Below, piece by piece: positions 43,972-47,469 of a DNA stretch of 47,469 nucleotides. Each line of letters begins with the position of its first letter. Within the stretch, counting starts at the first letter, position 1. A model generated the notes under the pieces. The model did not search any database. It was not told where the DNA came from and was given only the letters and a program-made list of their open reading frames with translations. Made by a program: the position numbers and the translations under genes. The DNA comes from an uncultured Desulfuromonadales bacterium (GTDB taxonomy: Bacteria; Desulfobacterota; Desulfuromonadia; Desulfuromonadales; Geopsychrobacteraceae), in NCBI GenBank assembly GCA_945787335.1, contig CALZHR010000123.1:1-47469 (forward strand), read 5' to 3'.

Positions 43972-45368
43972 CCACCGCTGCGCTCTTTATCATCCTGCTG
44001 CTCTGCCTGCTGACCGGCATGCCGATCGCCTTTGCCCTGGGATTGTCGAGTATCACCACGATCCTGCTCTTTTCCAGTGACTCACTGGCGTCGATCGCAT
44101 TAAAACTGCTTGAGTCACAATCGGAGCACTACACCCTGCTGGCGATCCCCTTCTTCATCCTGTCGTCAACCTTTCTGTCGACCGGCGGGGTCGCCACCCG
44201 GATCATCAATTTTGCCATCGACTGCGTCGGCTGGATTCGCGGCGGACTGGCGATGGCCTCGGTGCTCGCCTGCATGATCTTTGCTGCGGTCTCCGGCTCC
44301 TCACCTGCAACGGTTGCCGCGATCGGCTCGATCGTTATCGCCGGGATGGTGCAGGCCGGTTACCCCAAGGCGATGGCCGCCGGCGTCATCACCAATGCCG
44401 GTACCCTCGGCATCCTGATTCCGCCGTCGATCGTCATGCTGGTGTACGCCGCCGCGACCGAAGAGTCGGCCGCCCGCCTGTTCATGGCCGGCTTTTTGCC
44501 GGGCATCATGATGGGCGTCATGCTGATGATCGTCATTTACATTGTCGCCCGCATCAAGGGGTTGCCCGCGCAACCCTGGGTCGGGTTCAGGGCGCTGATC
44601 ACTTCCAGCGGCAGTGCGATCTGGGGTCTGATGCTGATCATCATCGTCCTCGGCTCGATCTACGGCGGCATCTGCAGCCCGACCGAAGCGGCTGCGGTTT
44701 CGGCCGTCTATGCCTTCTTCATCGCCATCTTCGTCTACCGTGACATGGGTCCGCTCAAGGGGATGAAATGGCGCGAGAACAAAGGGGATGGCCTGCCGAA
44801 GATCATCATCCGCAACCTGCTGCTGTCCGCCAAAGCCCTGCCACTTTCCATGGCCCACAAAGACACCAAGAAAGTGCTGATGGATGCCTCCAAGGTCTCC
44901 ATCATGCTGCTGTTCATCATCGGCAACGCCATGCTGTTTGCCCACGTGCTGACCACCGAGCGGATCCCGCACCATATCGCCGAGATCATCGTCGGCTGGG
45001 GCCTGCCCGCCTGGGGCTTCCTGATCGTGGTCAATATCCTGCTGCTGATTGCCGGCAACTTCATGGAGCCCTCGGCGATCCTGCTGATCATGGCGCCGAT
45101 CCTGTTTCCGATCGCCGTGCAGTTGGGGATCGACCCGATCCACCTCGGTATCATCATGGTCGTCAACATGGAGATCGGCATGATCACCCCGCCGGTCGGT
45201 CTCAACCTGTTCGTCACCTCCGGCATCACCGGGGAAAGCATCACCTGGGTCATACGTGCCGCGCTCCCCTGGCTGATGATCCTGCTGGTCTTCCTGGTGC
45301 TGATTACCTATATCCCGCAGATCTCGCTGTGGCTGCCGGAGTATATTGACTACCTCAAAGGGTATTAA
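43968..45368 (+). CDS. dctM: TRAP transporter large membrane subunit DctM
   Basis: Channel-forming subunit with about 12 helices that drives uptake with an ion gradient, Na+ in characterised TRAP systems. The 466 residues include AAVSGSSPATVAAIGSIVI, GTLGILIPPSIVMLVYA and the second-half repeat GMITPPVGLNLFV. It is about 40 residues longer than the commonest DctM, owing to a charged cytoplasmic loop (about residues 260-310, MKWRENKGDGLPK and on). The start overlaps dctQ by 4 bases. A strong terminator follows. Confidence 0.94.
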   Translation: MTTAALFIILLLCLLTGMPIAFALGLSSITTILLFSSDSLASIALKLLESQSEHYTLLAIPFFILSSTFLSTGGVATRIINFAIDCVGWIRGGLAMASVLACMIFAAVSGSSPATVAAIGSIVIAGMVQAGYPKAMAAGVITNAGTLGILIPPSIVMLVYAAATEESAARLFMAGFLPGIMMGVMLMIVIYIVARIKGLPAQPWVGFRALITSSGSAIWGLMLIIIVLGSIYGGICSPTEAAAVSAVYAFFIAIFVYRDMGPLKGMKWRENKGDGLPKIIIRNLLLSAKALPLSMAHKDTKKVLMDASKVSIMLLFIIGNAMLFAHVLTTERIPHHIAEIIVGWGLPAWGFLIVVNILLLIAGNFMEPSAILLIMAPILFPIAVQLGIDPIHLGIIMVVNMEIGMITPPVGLNLFVTSGITGESITWVIRAALPWLMILLVFLVLITYIPQISLWLPEYIDYLKGY

Positions 45369-45389
45369 CCCGGGCTGGTAAATCAAGCG

Positions 45390-45415
45390 AAGGGGGAGGC
45401 TTTGCCTCCCCCTTT
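45390..45415 (+). terminator. Terminator after dctM
   Basis: Perfect 11-bp stem AAGGGGGAGGC / GCCTCCCCCTT with a TTT loop, then TTCAGTTT. It separates dctPQM from the usp gene, so the latter probably has its own promoter or depends on read-through. Confidence 0.75.
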
Positions 45416-45446
45416 CAGTTTCCACCGCCCGACGACCACGCGTTGA

Positions 45447-45468
45447 CCTGCTCCAATCACAGAGCAGG
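45447..45468. promoter_or_regulatory. Inverted repeat upstream of usp
   Basis: CCTGCTC / GAGCAGG, 7 bp each with an 8-base gap, in the 89-base region between the dctM terminator and the usp gene. A TTGACC overlaps its left edge. It could be an operator; no -10 with proper spacing is visible. Confidence 0.3.
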
Positions 45469-45504
45469 CCGACCGTCCAATAACTACAAGAGGAAATAAA
45501 CATT

Positions 45505-45996
45505 ATGCTGCCGAGCTATAAAACAATTCTGGTGACCACCGACCTCAGCCCCAACGCGGAACATGCCTTTAAACACGCTGTCATGCTGGCCCTGCAGTCG
45601 AAGGGGAACATTCACCTGCTGCACGTCGTTCCGGAAGTTGACGCAAGCTTCCGCAGTTACGTCTCGGCCGTAATGGGCCAGGGGCAGCTGGAAAAGTTTG
45701 AAAAGGACCATGAGGTTGAAGCCCGCGAAGAGATTAAGAATGAACTCGACCACTTGGCGAAAACCGAACTGACCACCATCCCCGAAGCGCTCGACAGGTT
45801 TGTCGGCACCATCGTCATCCACGATGATCCGGTGACCGGAATCCTCAAAACCGCCGATGCGATTCAAGCGGATGCAATCGTCATGGCCACCCACGGCAAG
45901 GGCGCTCTCGAATATACATTTCTCGGCAGCGTCACCGAGAAGGTTCTGCGTAAATCCAAGCGTCCGGTGCTTGCCATACCGCTTGCGGGCGTATGA
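45505..45996 (+). CDS. Universal stress protein (UspA family)
   Basis: A 163-residue cytoplasmic protein with the UspA fold: YKTILVTTDLSPNAEHAF at the start and THGKGALEYTFLGSVTEKVL near the end. The ATP-binding motif G-x2-G-x9-G(S/T) is nearly kept (the second Gly is Ala in HGKGA), so nucleotide binding is plausible. GAGGAAAT precedes the ATG. It lies between dctM and a third DctP gene. In Halomonas the USP TeaD is encoded with, and modulates, the TeaABC TRAP transporter, so a regulatory role here is a reasonable inference. Confidence 0.9.
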   Translation: MLPSYKTILVTTDLSPNAEHAFKHAVMLALQSKGNIHLLHVVPEVDASFRSYVSAVMGQGQLEKFEKDHEVEAREEIKNELDHLAKTELTTIPEALDRFVGTIVIHDDPVTGILKTADAIQADAIVMATHGKGALEYTFLGSVTEKVLRKSKRPVLAIPLAGV

Positions 45997-46047
45997 TGCG
46001 TCGCTTGGACGGACCCTGGTGAAGAAGGAAGAAAGGTCAGTACGGCA

Positions 46048-47031
46048 ATGAAGCAGTGGTTTCCTCTCCTGCTCGGCCTGATCATGGCCCTGCTGGCAAC
46101 AGCACCGGTCAGCGCCGAACAGATCATCATCCGATTCAGTCACGTCGTCGACGTCGACACGCCCAAAGGTCAGGCGGCGGAGTATTTCAAGCAACGGGTC
46201 GAAGAGCGCTCAAACGGTGAAATACTGGTCGAGGTCTATCCGAACTCGTCGCTGTTCAACGACAAGGATGTCATGCCGCTGCTGATGAGTAACGCCATCC
46301 AGCTCGCGGCGCCCAGCTTTGCCAAATTGACCCAGGTCGCTCCGTCCCTGCAGCTGCTCAACCTGCCGTTTCTGTTTCACGACAGCGTCCACCTGCACCG
46401 GGTCCTGGATGGGCCGATCGGTCAGCAGCTGCTGCAGGATGTCAGCACAAAGAACCTGGTCGGGCTGGCGTTCTGGGACAACGGCTTCAAACATTTGTCA
46501 GCGAACCGGCCGCTGCTGAGCCCGGAAGACGCCGCGGGCCTGAAGTTCCGCATCATGCCCTCGCATGTCCTCGAGGAACAGATCCGGGCGCTGGACGCAA
46601 ACCCCCAGGTTCTGCCGTTCTCCAGGGTCTACAGTGCCCTGCAGCAGAAGGTGGTCGATGGCGCGGAAAACCCCCTCTCGAACTTTTACACCCAGAAGTT
46701 CTACGAGATTCAGAGCGATCTGACCCTCACCGGTCACGGCTACCTCGGCTATGTGGTCATCACCAACAAATTGTTCTGGAATTCGCTGAACGAGAATCAG
46801 CAGGAACTGATTCGCGAGGCGCTTGCCGAAGCAACCGATTACGGCAACACCCTGGCGCTGGAGATGGACAAAAGCTACCTGCAGAAAGTTCAGTATTCCA
46901 GCGCGACCCGAGTGCACAGTCTCAATCCCCAGCAGCGCAGCGCCTGGAAACAGAAATTACAGTCAATTTACCCGCGGTTCTACGAAGAGATCGGCAAAGA
47001 GCTGATTGAAGCCGCGCTGGCAACCGATTAG
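46048..47031 (+). CDS. TRAP transporter substrate-binding protein (DctP family), additional copy
   Basis: A 327-residue periplasmic binding protein. The signal peptide (cleavage after VSA) is followed by IIRFSHVVDVDTPKGQAAEY. The substrate Arg is present in LKFRIMPSHV, and the DGAENPLSNFYTQKFYEIQ block is intact. It is clearly a paralogue of dctP in this locus and shares the FWDNGFKHLSANRPLL segment with the divergent first copy. It has no membrane partner of its own; it probably feeds the same DctQM or one encoded elsewhere. A terminator follows. Confidence 0.9.
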   Translation: MKQWFPLLLGLIMALLATAPVSAEQIIIRFSHVVDVDTPKGQAAEYFKQRVEERSNGEILVEVYPNSSLFNDKDVMPLLMSNAIQLAAPSFAKLTQVAPSLQLLNLPFLFHDSVHLHRVLDGPIGQQLLQDVSTKNLVGLAFWDNGFKHLSANRPLLSPEDAAGLKFRIMPSHVLEEQIRALDANPQVLPFSRVYSALQQKVVDGAENPLSNFYTQKFYEIQSDLTLTGHGYLGYVVITNKLFWNSLNENQQELIREALAEATDYGNTLALEMDKSYLQKVQYSSATRVHSLNPQQRSAWKQKLQSIYPRFYEEIGKELIEAALATD

Positions 47032-47068
47032 CTCATCTCTCCTCAATTGTCTCGTCATGAAATGGACG

Positions 47069-47099
47069 GGGAGGCCAGATCGGCCTCCCTATATTTTTT
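47069..47099 (+). terminator. Terminator of the last TRAP binding-protein gene
   Basis: 8-bp stem GGGAGGCC / GGCCTCCC with a 5-base loop followed by TATATTTTTT. Classic intrinsic terminator 38 bases after the stop. Confidence 0.88.
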
Positions 47100-47154
47100 C
47101 GGACCTATAACCAAAACAAAGGCTGCTGCCACCACCAAAAGTAGGCGCTCTTAG

Positions 47155-47222
47155 GCGAGGCACCAAGGGCACGAAGAAAAAGCGTTAATGCTTATGAATT
47201 TCCTTGGTGCTCTTGGTGTCTT
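47155..47222. repeat. Imperfect inverted repeat (CACCAAG-type)
   Basis: Left arm GGCACCAAGGGCACGAAGA (47159-47177) and right arm near 47201-47220 are inverted copies matching at about 15 of 19 positions, around an AT-rich middle with its own small AAGC/GCTT dyad. It lies between convergent genes. It may be a dispersed repeat or a non-autonomous element; only one copy is in the window. Confidence 0.45.
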
Positions 47223-47228
47223 AGTGGC

Positions 47229-47246
47229 TAACCTTCTTTTAGGTTA
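47229..47246. other. Small hairpin TAACCT-N6-AGGTTA
   Basis: Perfect 6-bp inverted repeat beside the larger CACCAAG-type repeat and 42 bases after the stop of the E2 gene. No T-run on the minus strand. Possibly part of the same element or a weak terminator. Confidence 0.3.
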
Positions 47247-47287
47247 TAGAACCGTATTTTTTCAGCACACGTTTCGCCTCCGGCCGT

Positions 47288-47469
47288 TTACTCCGCCACC
47301 AGCATGATCGGCGCCTCCAGGTAGCTCTTCAAGGTATCGAGAAACTCGGCCGCGTCCGCCCCATCGAGCACCCGGTGATCGACCGACAGGGTCATGCGCA
47401 TGATCGGTGCCACCGCCGGATCTCCCTGGTCGTCGACCACCACTTCGCCTTTGACCGTGCCGACCGCCA
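47288..47469 (-). CDS. Dihydrolipoamide acyltransferase (E2), 3' end only
   Basis: The gene runs off the right edge; 60 sense codons, including the stop-proximal end, are visible. Translation of the minus strand reads VAPIMRMTLSVDHRVLDGAD near the middle and ends SYLEAPIMLVAE. The HxxxDG motif (DHRVLDG) is the catalytic site of E2 acyltransferases of 2-oxoacid dehydrogenase complexes, and the C-terminal ending is typical. Whether it belongs to a pyruvate, 2-oxoglutarate or branched-chain complex cannot be told from this fragment. Confidence 0.88.
   Translation of the reverse strand, partial: AVGTVKGEVVVDDQGDPAVAPIMRMTLSVDHRVLDGADAAEFLDTLKSYLEAPIMLVAE

Overview
The window looks like a chromosomal core segment (about 60% GC by eye) from a Gram-negative anaerobe of the Desulfuromonadales (Geobacter/Desulfuromonas/Pelobacter relatives). 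This rests on a eukaryote-type citrate synthase, a NikKLMQO nickel importer, a membrane pyrophosphatase, the dusB(nifR3)-ntrB-ntrC cluster and an ispE-tRNA-Gln-prs-rplY-pth cluster. The assignment is inference; no rRNA or taxonomic marker search was possible. I see no insertion sequence, prophage or CRISPR array.

Layout: 0.08-10 kb holds hflX and fabI, a divergent leuCD pair, then ilvB-ilvH-ilvD on the minus strand (branched-chain amino acid synthesis) and an RlmI-type rRNA methyltransferase. 10-17 kb is an accessory stretch: an unrecognised coiled-coil protein, a large hybrid histidine kinase, an ArsP-type permease, a methyltransferase and a TANGO2/NRDE protein. 17-27 kb holds an OmpA-like lipoprotein, gltA, dusB-ntrB-ntrC, dnaB, and the ribosomal operon rpsF-rpsR-DUF2232-rplI. 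27-34 kb holds a secreted Sel1-TPR-parvulin fusion and the nickel operon nikK-nikL(split in two)-nikM-nikQ-nikO, read from a promoter flanked by two NikR-type operators. 34-41 kb holds ychF, hppA, pth, rplY, prs, a tRNA-Gln followed by two tandem 161-bp structured cassettes, and ispE. 41-47 kb is a TRAP dicarboxylate transport locus with one DctQM membrane pair, three DctP-type binding proteins and a universal stress protein, preceded by a good sigma-54 promoter. The right edge cuts through the 3' end of a dihydrolipoamide acyltransferase (E2) gene.

How the parts may fit together: citrate synthase, an E2 subunit and C4-dicarboxylate TRAP uptake suit a respiring, acetate- or dicarboxylate-oxidising anaerobe. 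The nickel importer would feed nickel enzymes such as hydrogenase. The pyrophosphatase carries the K+-dependent signature and a glutamate placed as in Na+-pumping members, so it could supply the sodium gradient that TRAP transporters use. NtrC and an RpoN-type promoter occur in the same window, but no direct link between them is shown.

Most unusual items: the tandem tRNA-Gln 3'-end cassettes (39544-39865); the twin NikR operators; the split NikL; a DctP paralogue lacking the substrate-binding arginine; and the Sel1-TPR-PpiC fusion.
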